64,000 nucleotides of DNA from Bernardetiaceae bacterium (GTDB lineage Bacteria; Bacteroidota; Bacteroidia; Cytophagales; Thermoflexibacteraceae), in assembly GCA_025056255.1 (NCBI GenBank), contig JANWVT010000008.1, positions 1 to 64,000 on the forward strand, written 5' to 3'. A model generated the notes under the pieces. It was not told the DNA's origin. It ran no database searches and saw only the letters and a list, made by a program, of their open reading frames with translations. The translations under genes were made by a program, and so were the position numbers. Of this stretch, positions 34,212 to 42,832 are shown one piece after another. The number at the start of each line of letters is the position of its first letter. The first letter of the stretch is position 1.

Positions 34212-35016
34212 TTAAAAGCTCGTGGTAGATGTTGTAGTAAGCATCTGTAAAAGATTCTGCATTTTCTTCAATAGTAGGAACAGGTTTGCCTGAGATGGTT
34301 TCCAAGTCGGGCACTGCACGTGCTACGTTGGGGTCTGCTTTTACTACTGTATCGGAATAGCGCGCCCCAATGCGAATGAAGCCAGAGTAGTCAAAGGGAT
34401 GCAGGGTTTTAAGGGCTTCATCGTCTATGTCTATCATTTTCACTTTGCCTACTAACGACTCATCAAACTGATAGTCAAACTTACTATCGTAAACTGTAAA
34501 TACAGTCTTGGCATCTTTAAACATGGGGTCGTTTCGGTAGGTTGTTTTCAGATACAGCGGAATCAGACTGGTCATCCAATCGTTGCAGTGCACAATGTCG
34601 GGTGCCCACCCTAATTTTTTAACTGTTTCAATCACCCCTTTGCAAAAAAATACTGCGCGCTCGTCGTTGTCGGCATAGAAGCGGTTGTCTTTATCCGTGA
34701 AAACATGCTTGCGCTGGAAGTAGTCTTCATTATCAATAAAGTACACTTGCAGCTTGGCGTTGGGTACAGAGGCTACTTTAATAATAAGGGGTTTTTCTTC
34801 GTCGCCAACAGCTATGTTGATTCCTGAAAGCCTGACTACTTCGTGCAGGCGGTTTTTTCGTTCATTAATAATGCCAAAGCGCGGCACTAAAATCCTGATT
34901 TCCATTCCCCGTTCGTGCATCGCTTGGGGGAGTTTTCGTACGTAGTCTGAAACGGCAGATGTTCTTAGAAAAGGATAGATTTCGCTGGATACGTACAGGA
35001 TTTTAATTTTTGACAT
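34192..35016 (-). CDS. Starch/glycogen synthase-like protein, GT5 N-terminal domain only
   Basis: The 274-residue protein corresponds to the N-terminal Rossmann domain of GT5 glycogen synthase: KIKILYVSSEIYPFLRTSAV (the GlgA form is usually K-x-G-G-L, here RTSAV), then DIVHCNDWMTSLIPLYLKTTY and VFTVYDSKFD. Full GlgA is about 480 residues; the C-terminal nucleotide-sugar domain is missing, so ADP-glucose transfer by this chain alone is doubtful. It is divergent from panC with a 179-base gap, an arrangement common in Bacteroidetes. A -7 box TAACTTTG lies at 35054-35061. Confidence 0.8.
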   Translation of the reverse strand: MSKIKILYVSSEIYPFLRTSAVSDYVRKLPQAMHERGMEIRILVPRFGIINERKNRLHEVVRLSGINIAVGDEEKPLIIKVASVPNAKLQVYFIDNEDYFQRKHVFTDKDNRFYADNDERAVFFCKGVIETVKKLGWAPDIVHCNDWMTSLIPLYLKTTYRNDPMFKDAKTVFTVYDSKFDYQFDESLVGKVKMIDIDDEALKTLHPFDYSGFIRIGARYSDTVVKADPNVARAVPDLETISGKPVPTIEENAESFTDAYYNIYHELLNCSSAN

Positions 35017-35053
35017 AGCGAAAGGCGGGTTTGGTGAACATTGAATGCAGGCA

Positions 35054-35061
35054 CAAAGTTA
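35054..35061 (-). promoter_or_regulatory. -7 promoter box of the GT5-like gene
   Basis: Minus-strand TAACTTTG lies 37 bases upstream of the start. A TTTG (minus) occurs at 35085-35088, a spacing of 23 bases, longer than optimal. Confidence 0.4.
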
Positions 35062-35195
35062 CAAAAATTAATTCAAAACTAACACAAATCATTTTGTTGT
35101 AGTATAATTGCAGCGTAAATACCCGTTTTGTTGCCTTTTCAAAACCATAGATTAATTGCCACAATTCTAATTTTTTCTCGAATCGACGTTTCTTA

Positions 35196-36038
35196 ATGGA
35201 AATATTCCAAAAGACTGCCGAACTGATGCACTGGCGAAATGCGCACCGACCCCAGTCGGTTGGTTTTGTTCCTACTATGGGCGCGCTTCACGCTGGGCAT
35301 ATCTCGCTTGTTGAACGGGCAAAATCGGAAAATCACTTGACTGTTTGCAGCATCTTTGTCAATCCGACGCAATTCAATAATGCAGATGATCTAAAATACT
35401 ATCCCCGTACACCGGAACAAGACTTGGAAATGTTACAGGCTGCCGGTTGTGATGCTGTGTTTATGCCTGATGAAGTGGAAATGTATGCTGCTCCGCCACA
35501 AATGCGGCTGCATTTTGGGAACTTAGAACAAGTAATGGAAGGCGCTCACCGCCCTGGTCATTTCAACGGTGTGGGGCTGGTTGTGAGCAAACTGTTTCAC
35601 ATGGTACAACCCGACGTAGCCTACTTTGGGCAGAAAGACTTACAGCAATTTCTCATCATCAAGCGCTTAGTTACTGACTTGTCTTTTCCGGTTCGGTTGG
35701 TTTGCTGCCCTGTTGTGCGTGAGCCAGACGGCTTGGCAATGTCGTCGCGAAACATGCGCCTAAGCAAGCAAGCCAGAGAGCAAGCCCCTGCTCTATATCG
35801 AGCGCTTAATGTAGCCAAACAGCGAATTCTTAATGGGGAAAAGCCAGACTTAGTTTGTGCAGAAGTTGCTGCTCAGCTAAACGAAAACCCTTCTTTTCAT
35901 GTTGAATATTTGGTGCTGGTAGATACGGAAAACCTTCGCCAAGTACATCACCCACAAGCCTGTGAGGAATACGCCCTGTGCATTGCAGCTTTTGTAGAGC
36001 AGGTAAGACTAATAGACAATTTGATATTTCGCATGTAA
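35196..36038 (+). CDS. panC: Pantothenate synthetase
   Basis: PanC joins pantoate and beta-alanine with ATP to form pantothenate, the CoA precursor. The 280-residue protein has FVPTMGALHAGHISLVERA (about 24-42, with the HxGH ATP site), NPTQFN, HRPGHFNGVGLVVSKLF, FGQKDLQQ and the KMSKS-like SSRNMRLS. Length is normal. panD follows after 103 bases, completing the beta-alanine branch. A half-length GT5 gene is divergent from it. Confidence 0.96.
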   Translation: MEIFQKTAELMHWRNAHRPQSVGFVPTMGALHAGHISLVERAKSENHLTVCSIFVNPTQFNNADDLKYYPRTPEQDLEMLQAAGCDAVFMPDEVEMYAAPPQMRLHFGNLEQVMEGAHRPGHFNGVGLVVSKLFHMVQPDVAYFGQKDLQQFLIIKRLVTDLSFPVRLVCCPVVREPDGLAMSSRNMRLSKQAREQAPALYRALNVAKQRILNGEKPDLVCAEVAAQLNENPSFHVEYLVLVDTENLRQVHHPQACEEYALCIAAFVEQVRLIDNLIFRM

Positions 36039-36141
36039 TCAGGTAGGATTAGTGTAGTTTTGCAATGCGTAACTAACAAAAAAACTTCCTTGCTAATGCT
36101 CTTTCACACCATTACCATAACAACATTGAAATGAAATTGGC

Positions 36142-36489
36142 ATGCTAATTCATGTTTTAAAATCTAAAATACACCGCGTTAAGGTAACGCAAGCAGAGCT
36201 AAATTACGTAGGCAGTATTACCATTGACCAAGATTTGATGGATGCTGCAAACTTGATTCCGGGCGAAAAAGTTCAAGTAGTCAATAACAACAACGGGGAG
36301 CGGTTTGAAACATATGTAATTGCTGGTGAACGCGGCTCGGGAGTAATATGCCTCAATGGTGCAGCAGCACGCCGCGTGCAGGTAGGTGATATTATCATCA
36401 TCATTGCGTATGCTATTATGGATGCCAAAGAGGCTGCTACTTTCCAACCAGCTCTTGTGTTTCCCGACGAGAACAATCGCCTTTTGTAA
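36142..36489 (+). CDS. panD: Aspartate 1-decarboxylase
   Basis: PanD decarboxylates aspartate to beta-alanine. The 115-residue precursor has the self-cleavage site Y-V-G24-S25, where serine becomes the pyruvoyl group, and the conserved [26 protein letters not shown] near residue 72 is the usual substrate-site segment. It lies 103 bases after panC on the same strand. Length is slightly below the E. coli enzyme, with no sign of truncation. Confidence 0.95.
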   Translation: MLIHVLKSKIHRVKVTQAELNYVGSITIDQDLMDAANLIPGEKVQVVNNNNGERFETYVIAGERGSGVICLNGAAARRVQVGDIIIIIAYAIMDAKEAATFQPALVFPDENNRLL

Positions 36490-36518
36490 ATGCTGACAAG
36501 CCGACAGAGTCCGTTTTT

Positions 36519-37157
36519 CTATCGGGTTTCTTTCTTGTAGTTGTAGGGTTTTCTTTTGCCGGAGGGTGTGTATCGGAACCACTCTCCGGTTTTTTGTCCT
36601 TGTGAAAAATACCCCTCGTATTCTATTTTACCGTCGGGATAATAAAACCGCCACAAACCTTCTTCTTTGCCATTTACATAAGTTCCTTGTTGGATTAGCT
36701 GTCCTTTTTCGTTATAGATTTCCCACTCTCCATGGGGCAGCCCTTGCTTGTAGGCACCGCGTTGGCGCAGCGAGCCATCGGGGTTGTAGTGAATCCAAAT
36801 TCCTTCATACATGCCATCTTTTAAAATGCCGTGTTTGCGAATGCGCTGCCCCGGATAATAGAAAACAGCGGAGTCGGTTTGAACGCCATTGCGCCAGTAT
36901 TCTTTTCGTTCTAATTCCCCATTAAGGTCGTAGTATTTGGCAATGCCGTTCAGCACGCCATCTTGGTAAGTTTCTATGGCGCTAATATTGCCATTAGGAT
37001 GATAAAAATACCAGTATCCTTGTTTTTTGCCGTTAAATACCTGTCCTTTTGCTTTGAGTGTAGTAAAGTCTGGATAAGTTTCGGTTACTTCTTCCTGTGC
37101 CAGCACGCACCCTGCCCACATTAGGCAAAAAATTATTGTCATGTATTTTTGAATCAT
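36519..37157 (-). CDS. MORN-repeat (YwqK-like) secreted protein
   Basis: Start at 37157 gives a 212-residue protein with a signal peptide (ending AGCVLAQ; the Cys could also act as a lipobox). Six to eight copies of the MORN-like YwqK repeat follow, in the pattern G-x-W-x-x-Y-x-x-[ND]-G-x-[IL], for example GYWYFYHPNGNISA and GEWEIYNEKGQL. Databases label the family a toxin-antitoxin YwqK antitoxin, but no toxin is adjacent and it is exported, so that role is unlikely. Binding of lipids or other proteins at the envelope is possible. Confidence 0.78.
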   Translation of the reverse strand: MIQKYMTIIFCLMWAGCVLAQEEVTETYPDFTTLKAKGQVFNGKKQGYWYFYHPNGNISAIETYQDGVLNGIAKYYDLNGELERKEYWRNGVQTDSAVFYYPGQRIRKHGILKDGMYEGIWIHYNPDGSLRQRGAYKQGLPHGEWEIYNEKGQLIQQGTYVNGKEEGLWRFYYPDGKIEYEGYFSQGQKTGEWFRYTPSGKRKPYNYKKETR

Positions 37158-37311
37158 GAGCATTATTGGTTTTGTAAAAGCTAAAAAACAATTGCTGAAT
37201 GTGCGGTTGCCGATGTAAAACAAACTGAATTTTGCACATGTTCAGCTTGTTACAATTTTATCAGATGTTTTGTGTTTGCATGTTACTCAATTTTTGGCAA
37301 ACATCGTGCAA

Positions 37312-38613
37312 TTATGCAGTTGCTGGTAGGTGTGTTTTGGGAATCTTTACCTGTTGCAATACCATCAGCCCAGCAATAAAGAACAAGGAAAGTGCAAGGG
37401 CGCTGTTGCGCATGGAGCCACCTGAGAGTTGGATGATAATGCCATATACCATTGTTCCTAAAACAGTAGAACACTTGTCTAACACGTCGTAAAAACTGAA
37501 AAATGAGGCAGTATCGTGGGTATGTTCGGGAATGAGCTTGCTGTAAGTAGCCCGTGAAAGGGATTGCACACCTCCCATTACCATGCCTACGCCACCGGCA
37601 AGCATGTAAAACTCTGTTGCAGAGTGCACAAAATAAGCAGCCGTACAGATGCTCATCCAAATTATCAAAATAACACTCAGGGTAAAGCGGTTGCCGCGCG
37701 CTTCAGATATTCTTGCAAACAAGGTAGCCCCTATAATAGCTACTACTTGCAATAGTAAAATAGTGGTAATCAGTTGTCCGGTTTCCAAATTTAACTCATC
37801 GCTACCAAAAAGGCTTGCCAGATAGATAGTAGTTTGTACGCCTGTGTTGTACAGAAAAAAAGCGACTAAAAAAATGCGCGTATAGCGGTGGTGCTGTAGG
37901 CTTTTCCAGACCTTTTTCAATTCTTTGAATCCTCGCGCCAACAGGTCGGAGTGGAACCGATGTCCTCTGCGTTCTGGCAATCCTTTGAAGGTAATTTGGG
38001 AAAAACCTATCCACCACATGCCAACCATCAGAAAAGAAATGCGAGTGGCAATACTTGCATTGGGTAAACCAAACCAAGCAGGCTGTTGTATCATCGTTAA
38101 AATCAGTACTAAAATCAGCACACTGCCCAAATAGCCAAACGAAAAGCCTTTGGCACTGATGCGGTCGAATTGGTCGGCAGTAGCAATTTCAGGCAAAAAA
38201 GCATTATAAAAAACCAATGCACCCGCATAACCAATACTTGCTAATATGGCAGCTATAATACCTAATTCAATGTTGCGCCCTGTAAAAAAGAACAATGAAA
38301 GGCAAGCTATTGAGCCAAGTAAGGTAAAAAAGCGCATGAACTGTTTTTTAGAGCCGCCGTAGTCAGCAATGCCAGAGAGAATGGGTGAAAGGAAAGCAAT
38401 GAGCAAAAAGGAAAAGGAAATAGCATAGGAATATAGCGCGCCTTTGTCCACTTCTAAGCCAAAAAACTGCACCAACCGCCCGCCAAAGGCACTCTCCGTA
38501 ACAGCACTGTAATACAAAGGAAAAACGGCAGTGGTGATGACTAACGAGTAGGCAGAGTTTGCCCAATCAAAAAAGCACCATGCGCGAATGGTATGCGGCT
38601 GATTCAGTTCCAT
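37312..38613 (-). CDS. MFS transporter, UMF1 (Atg22-like) family
   Basis: The 433-residue protein has about twelve membrane helices. The start (RAWCFFDWANSAYSLVITTA) and the SPILSGIADYGGSKKQFMRF loop are diagnostic of the UMF1/Atg22-like branch, found in bacteria and in yeast, where Atg22 exports amino acids from the vacuole. The bacterial substrate is not known. The gene is alone: the next genes on either side are 88 bases or more away and unrelated. Confidence 0.85.
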   Translation of the reverse strand: MELNQPHTIRAWCFFDWANSAYSLVITTAVFPLYYSAVTESAFGGRLVQFFGLEVDKGALYSYAISFSFLLIAFLSPILSGIADYGGSKKQFMRFFTLLGSIACLSLFFFTGRNIELGIIAAILASIGYAGALVFYNAFLPEIATADQFDRISAKGFSFGYLGSVLILVLILTMIQQPAWFGLPNASIATRISFLMVGMWWIGFSQITFKGLPERRGHRFHSDLLARGFKELKKVWKSLQHHRYTRIFLVAFFLYNTGVQTTIYLASLFGSDELNLETGQLITTILLLQVVAIIGATLFARISEARGNRFTLSVILIIWMSICTAAYFVHSATEFYMLAGGVGMVMGGVQSLSRATYSKLIPEHTHDTASFFSFYDVLDKCSTVLGTMVYGIIIQLSGGSMRNSALALSLFFIAGLMVLQQVKIPKTHLPATA

Positions 38614-39200
38614 CTGCCGAAAGATATAAGTGAGTGAATCACCCTAAGTTAAAAAGTCTGCCAGTGAAAAACAAAAAACGTTTGTTGGTTTGAACAGATA
38701 TGAGCATGGTTGTTTGCTAAGCAATGTTAAGTTGTACAATGAGCAAAAAATTAATTTGCTTGCTGTGTTGATTGTGTCTCACAAACAAATAAGACACAAG
38801 ATAGGGCATAAACCCAACAGTTTTTTGAAGTCTTCTTACTATGGTTGGTATTTTCACGAGCAACTCATCGGCATAGTAGCGAGCTTTTTCTTTGAAAAGT
38901 GCAAGCTAAAAGATAAAAACATGCTTTTGGAGCTAATCAGTTTTTTCATTGGCTTACCTGCAAAAGTGGACTATGCAGTATTGCAAAATAGGATTTGGAG
39001 GTAGAAAGCTAACAGCCCAATTGTTATTTGTGCATTCGCCCATAAACGCAATGGCGAAATGGTTGATGAACCTAAGTGTTCGTGCACTTTATTTGCCACA
39101 AGGCTCAATCACAAGTCTCTCCTGCAAATGTTGAAACAGTTTGCTGTGATGTCTACTTGCATAAGAGCTAATTAGTATGTATGTTTCAACATCACCCAAG
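38614..39200. other. Long intergenic region without a supported gene
   Basis: 587 bases between the UMF1 transporter and the amylase, both on the minus strand. An open frame at 38690-39004 has no signal, family or composition that supports it. The region is AT-rich. I see no strong hairpin or tRNA. The part near 38614-38660 probably holds the transporter promoter. Confidence 0.4.
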
Positions 39201-41042
39201 CTATTTTTCTACTAATTCAAAAACAGCAGTGCCTAACTGAGGCAAGTAAAGAGCTATTCCTTCCGATTGTGCTTGCTGTGCACTAAAAGAATGCGTGTCG
39301 TGATTAAATAGCACACCGCGCAAGCTGTATTTGCCTTGTGGATTGAGCCCCATAGTCAGCCATGCTGCTTCTGGAATGCGCAAGTGAAAATGTTTAGCTG
39401 CAAAAGCATCGAAATTGACGAGAATTAACAAGCGTTGCTGGTTGGTAAAACGCAAAAAAGCGTACTGCTGGGCGTCATCGTAGCCTGCCGACTTGCCACT
39501 ATTGTTAGCTGGTTGTAAATCGTAAAGTTTGCCACTGTTAATAGCAGCGTTATGTTTAGCAAAGTTGAGCAAAGCAGCATATCTTTCTCGTAAGTTTTTT
39601 TGCCAGTCTTCCAACTGTCCTCCGTCAAATTTGCCGCCGTTCATCCAGCGTTGGTGCATAGGCACGCCCCAAAAGTCGAAGATAGTAGTTCTGCCATCAT
39701 CACCAGAAAATCCTGCTGCACCGGCTCCCGGCTCACCTACCTCTTGCCCGAAATACATCATCACCGGACCGGTGCCCAGCATAGCACTAACCGCCATTAA
39801 AGGAATCCCTTTGTAAGAGTCGATGGCAAAAAATGGACTGGGCAGCCGTTGCTCATCGTGGTTTTCTAAAAAGCGCAGCATGTGGCTATGCAATGTGCCA
39901 AGTTGTTGCCAATTGGCGGTAATGCTATTGGCACTGGCACGTCCTTGAATCACGGCTTTTAAAGTATCGTACAGCCCTACTTTGTCGTATAGGTAGTCAA
40001 ATTTCCCTTTTTGTACATAATTTTCGTATTCGGCTGGGTTGTAAATCTCTGCTATAAACAGCAAATGAGGGTACTGCTGTTTGATTTGTGGAATGCACCA
40101 CTGCCAAAATTCTACGGGCACCATTTCTGCCATGTCGCAGCGGAAGCCGTCTACCCCCTTGGCAGCCCAGAACAGCAGAATGTCGCGCATTTTCAGCCAA
40201 GTATTTGGCAGAGGGTCGAAATGCTTAGTGCGATTGTTGAGATAGTCTACACCATAGTTTAACTTGACGGTTTCAAACCAATCGTGTACAGAAGGAGTTG
40301 CAGAAAATACATCGTTTCCAGTTGCTTTTGCCGGATTCTCATCAAAAAAACCGTCCTTGCCCGGTACTTGTACGTGTGCAGGCAACTGATATGCTGCTGG
40401 TACTTGAAAAGCTTGCCCGGGCAAGTAGTAAAAATTATTCTGAGGTGAAAAGGCTTTGGAGGTATCATCGTGCTCACCCAAGTCTGCCACGCCCGGGGGT
40501 TTAGCATCTGAGCGGTAACGCCTTGCCACGTGGTTAGGTACAAAATCTATCAATACCTTTAGTCCTTCGGCATGTGTGCGTTTGATGAGTGCTTCAAACT
40601 CTGCCATGCGTTGCCGAGGATTGTTGGCTAAATCGGGGCATACATCGTAGTAATCTTTGATGGCATAAGGCGAGCCAGCTCTGCCTTTCACCACGTCTGG
40701 GTCGTCCAAAGGAATACCCCATGCAGTATGGTCGCTCATAGTGGCATGTTCTATTACGCCTGTGTACCATACATGTGTGGTGCCCAGTTGTTTGATGCCG
40801 CGCAGTGCCTCTGGGGTAATGTCGTCGAATTTTCCTACGCCGTTTTCTTCTTTGGAGCCATAGAACTTGTTTGTCGTGTTTTTGTTTCCAAACAGCCGCA
40901 CCAATAGTTGATAGATGATGATTTTGTGATTTTCTGCCGGAAGATGGAGTATATCAGGGTGTTGTGTCATGGTAGGTTGGGCAAAAGTGATGTGTTGCCA
41001 CATACAAAACAACAGAAAAACAACCAAAGCAGAGCGAAACAT
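39201..41042 (-). CDS. Exported alpha-amylase family (GH13) glycoside hydrolase
   Basis: The 613-residue protein has a signal peptide (ending ITFAQ). It contains the four GH13 regions: VLIDFVPNHV; GFRCDMAEMVP with nucleophile D303; FIAEIYNP with acid/base E332; and FLENHDEQRL with D396. All three catalytic acids are present. The C-terminal 110 residues form the usual beta domain. It likely cuts alpha-glucans such as starch or glycogen in the periplasm or outside the cell. It is a single gene. The SLC45-like carrier (29837) and GT3 glycogen synthase (45006) may belong to the same pathway. Confidence 0.9.
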   Translation of the reverse strand: MFRSALVVFLLFCMWQHITFAQPTMTQHPDILHLPAENHKIIIYQLLVRLFGNKNTTNKFYGSKEENGVGKFDDITPEALRGIKQLGTTHVWYTGVIEHATMSDHTAWGIPLDDPDVVKGRAGSPYAIKDYYDVCPDLANNPRQRMAEFEALIKRTHAEGLKVLIDFVPNHVARRYRSDAKPPGVADLGEHDDTSKAFSPQNNFYYLPGQAFQVPAAYQLPAHVQVPGKDGFFDENPAKATGNDVFSATPSVHDWFETVKLNYGVDYLNNRTKHFDPLPNTWLKMRDILLFWAAKGVDGFRCDMAEMVPVEFWQWCIPQIKQQYPHLLFIAEIYNPAEYENYVQKGKFDYLYDKVGLYDTLKAVIQGRASANSITANWQQLGTLHSHMLRFLENHDEQRLPSPFFAIDSYKGIPLMAVSAMLGTGPVMMYFGQEVGEPGAGAAGFSGDDGRTTIFDFWGVPMHQRWMNGGKFDGGQLEDWQKNLRERYAALLNFAKHNAAINSGKLYDLQPANNSGKSAGYDDAQQYAFLRFTNQQRLLILVNFDAFAAKHFHLRIPEAAWLTMGLNPQGKYSLRGVLFNHDTHSFSAQQAQSEGIALYLPQLGTAVFELVEK

Positions 41043-41087
41043 AATGATAGCTGAGCAAAAAACTGCTCAATCTTACGAAGGGTAACT

Positions 41088-41124
41088 GATAAAAACAAAA
41101 GCCCCGCCATTTACAGGCAGGGCT
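41088..41124 (-). terminator. Terminator of the tRNA-tuf operon
   Basis: On the minus strand AGCCCTGCC pairs with GGCGGGGCT (41100-41124, one G-T pair, seven-base loop), followed by TTTTGTTTTT. It lies 28 bases after the tuf stop. This is a textbook intrinsic terminator. Confidence 0.85.
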
Positions 41125-41151
41125 GCTTAATGCTAAATATGCCAAATAAGA

Positions 41152-42339
41152 TTAATCTAAGATTTCAGTTACTTGACCAGCGCCCACTGTGCGACCACCT
41201 TCACGAATAGCGAATCGCAAGCCTTTTTCCATCGCTACTTCTTTTTGCAATTTCACAGTGATGGTAACGTTGTCGCCAGGCATTACCATCTCAACACCTT
41301 CGGGCAGAGAGATAGTGCCGGTAACGTCGGTGGTGCGGAAGTAGAACTGTGGGTTGTAGCCCTTGAAGAAAGGCGTATGACGACCCCCTTCTTCTTTCGA
41401 CAATACGTAAACTTCTGCTTTGAATTCTGTATGAGGCTTCACAGAACCGGGCTTGCAAATAACCATGCCGCGGCGGATAGCGTCTTTCTCGATACCGCGC
41501 AGCAACAATCCTACGTTGTCACCTGCTTCACCACGGTCTAAGAGCTTGCGGAACATTTCCACACCGGTTACGGTTGATTTCAAACCTGTTGCGCCCATGC
41601 CGATAATATCTACGGGGTCACCCACGTTGATAATACCGCGCTCGATACGACCTGTTGCCACTGTACCGCGTCCAGTAATAGAGAACACATCTTCAATAGG
41701 CATCAGGAATGGTTGGTCTATCAGGCGCTCAGGCAGAGGAATGTAGTTGTCGACCGCATCCAACAATTGTTCAACTGTGGCTACCCACTTAGGATCACCG
41801 TTGAGTGCACCTAAGGCAGAGCCGCGGATAACAGGAATTTCGTCGCCCGGATATTCATAGAAATTCAACAGGTCGCGAATTTCCATTTCTACGAGGTCTA
41901 ACAACTCAGGGTCATCCACCAAGTCTACTTTGTTCATAAACACTACCAGTGCAGGCACACCTACTTGGCGAGCCAACAGGATGTGCTCGCGAGTCTGAGG
42001 CATTGGTCCATCGGTAGCAGCCACTACAATGATAGCACCGTCCATTTGAGCAGCACCAGTAACCATGTTTTTCACATAGTCAGCGTGGCCCGGACAGTCT
42101 ACGTGTGCATAATGACGTTTTTCTGTTTGATATTCTACGTGAGAAGTGTTGATGGTAATACCACGTTCTCTTTCTTCTGGCGCATTATCGATTGAAGAAA
42201 AATCGCGCTTCTCAGCAAGACCCTTTTCAGAAAGAACCTTAGTGATAGCAGCGGTAAGTGTAGTTTTACCGTGGTCAACGTGTCCGATTGTACCTACGTT
42301 TACGTGCGGTTTGGAGCGGTCAAACGTCTCTTTAGCCAT
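41152..42339 (-). CDS. tuf: Elongation factor Tu
   Basis: EF-Tu brings aminoacyl-tRNA to the ribosome with GTP. The 395-residue protein has all G motifs: GHVDHGKTT (G1), [12 protein letters not shown] (G2), DCPGHADY (G3) and NKVD (G4), and the three beta-barrel domains to the end AGQVTEILD. It is preceded on the same strand by tRNA-Thr, tRNA-Gly and tRNA-Tyr within 320 bases. This is the same order as in the E. coli tufB operon (tyrU-glyT-thrT-tufB). It ends in a strong terminator. Confidence 0.98.
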   Translation of the reverse strand: MAKETFDRSKPHVNVGTIGHVDHGKTTLTAAITKVLSEKGLAEKRDFSSIDNAPEERERGITINTSHVEYQTEKRHYAHVDCPGHADYVKNMVTGAAQMDGAIIVVAATDGPMPQTREHILLARQVGVPALVVFMNKVDLVDDPELLDLVEMEIRDLLNFYEYPGDEIPVIRGSALGALNGDPKWVATVEQLLDAVDNYIPLPERLIDQPFLMPIEDVFSITGRGTVATGRIERGIINVGDPVDIIGMGATGLKSTVTGVEMFRKLLDRGEAGDNVGLLLRGIEKDAIRRGMVICKPGSVKPHTEFKAEVYVLSKEEGGRHTPFFKGYNPQFYFRTTDVTGTISLPEGVEMVMPGDNVTITVKLQKEVAMEKGLRFAIREGGRTVGAGQVTEILD

Positions 42340-42383
42340 TTTGATAATTAGTTAAAACAATGTTTATTTTTTCGCAAGTTATG

Positions 42384-42455
42384 AGCCGTTGAGCAGAATT
42401 GAACTGCCGACCTCTTCATTACCAATGAAGTGCTCTACCACTGAGCTACAACGGC
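42384..42455 (-). tRNA. tRNA-Thr (anticodon GGT)
   Basis: The 72-base cloverleaf has acceptor stem GCCGTTG/CAACGGC, the D-arm AGCTCAGTGGTAGAGC, the anticodon stem CTTCA/TGAAG with loop TTGGTAA, and a TTCAATT T-loop. The discriminator base is T and CCA is not encoded. It lies 44 bases upstream of tuf. Confidence 0.93.
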
Positions 42456-42482
42456 TTCTGTATGAAGATTATAAAATAATAG

Positions 42483-42555
42483 AGCGGGAGACGAGGCTCG
42501 AACCCGCGACCTACAGCTTGGAAGGCTGTCGCTCTACCAACTGAGCTACTCCCGC
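42483..42555 (-). tRNA. tRNA-Gly (anticodon TCC)
   Basis: The 73-base cloverleaf has acceptor stem GCGGGAG/CTCCCGC, anticodon loop CTTCCAA (TCC) closed by CAGC/GCTG, and T-loop TTCGAGC. It lies between tRNA-Tyr and tRNA-Thr. CCA is not encoded. Confidence 0.94.
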
Positions 42556-42572
42556 ATATATTTTTCTGTGTG

Positions 42573-42655
42573 TGGGGAGAGAAGGATTCGAACCTTCGAA
42601 GTCATACGACAACGGATTTACAGTCCGTCCCATTTGGCCGCTCTGGAATCTCCCC
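42573..42655 (-). tRNA. tRNA-Tyr (anticodon GTA)
   Basis: The 83-base class II tRNA has acceptor stem GGGGAGA/TCTCCCC, the anticodon GTA in loop CTGTAAA, a long variable arm and T-loop TTCGAAT. It is the first gene of the tRNA-tuf transcript. The GUA anticodon makes it a probable queuosine target. Confidence 0.94.
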
Positions 42656-42703
42656 AAACCTTCTATCAAAGTACTTCCGAACATTGCCTTGCAATTCGGT
42701 TGG

Positions 42704-42734
42704 CAAAGTTATTAGCTTTCTTGATTTCCACAAA
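42704..42734 (-). promoter_or_regulatory. Promoter of the tRNA-tuf operon
   Basis: On the minus strand TTTG (42731-42734), a spacer of exactly 19 bases, and TAACTTTG (42704-42711) form a near-perfect Bacteroidetes housekeeping promoter. It lies about 49 bases upstream of the mature tRNA-Tyr 5' end. Confidence 0.75.
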
Positions 42735-42832
42735 GATTTGACTAAAAAAAGTTGCGACTTTTTGTGTCTTTACTGGTGCTAACCTAACTGCACATTGGTA
42801 ACAAATTGGCTATGAGCATTTTGAGTGGTAGG

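Noticed and set aside
36519-37157. Toxin-antitoxin pair suggested by the YwqK family name
   Set aside because: The product has a signal peptide and no toxin gene is adjacent; the family label is not evidence.
38690-39004. 104-codon open frame in the gap between the UMF1 transporter and the amylase
   Set aside because: AT-rich, no family, signal or domain seen, and no promoter or ribosome signal; likely chance.
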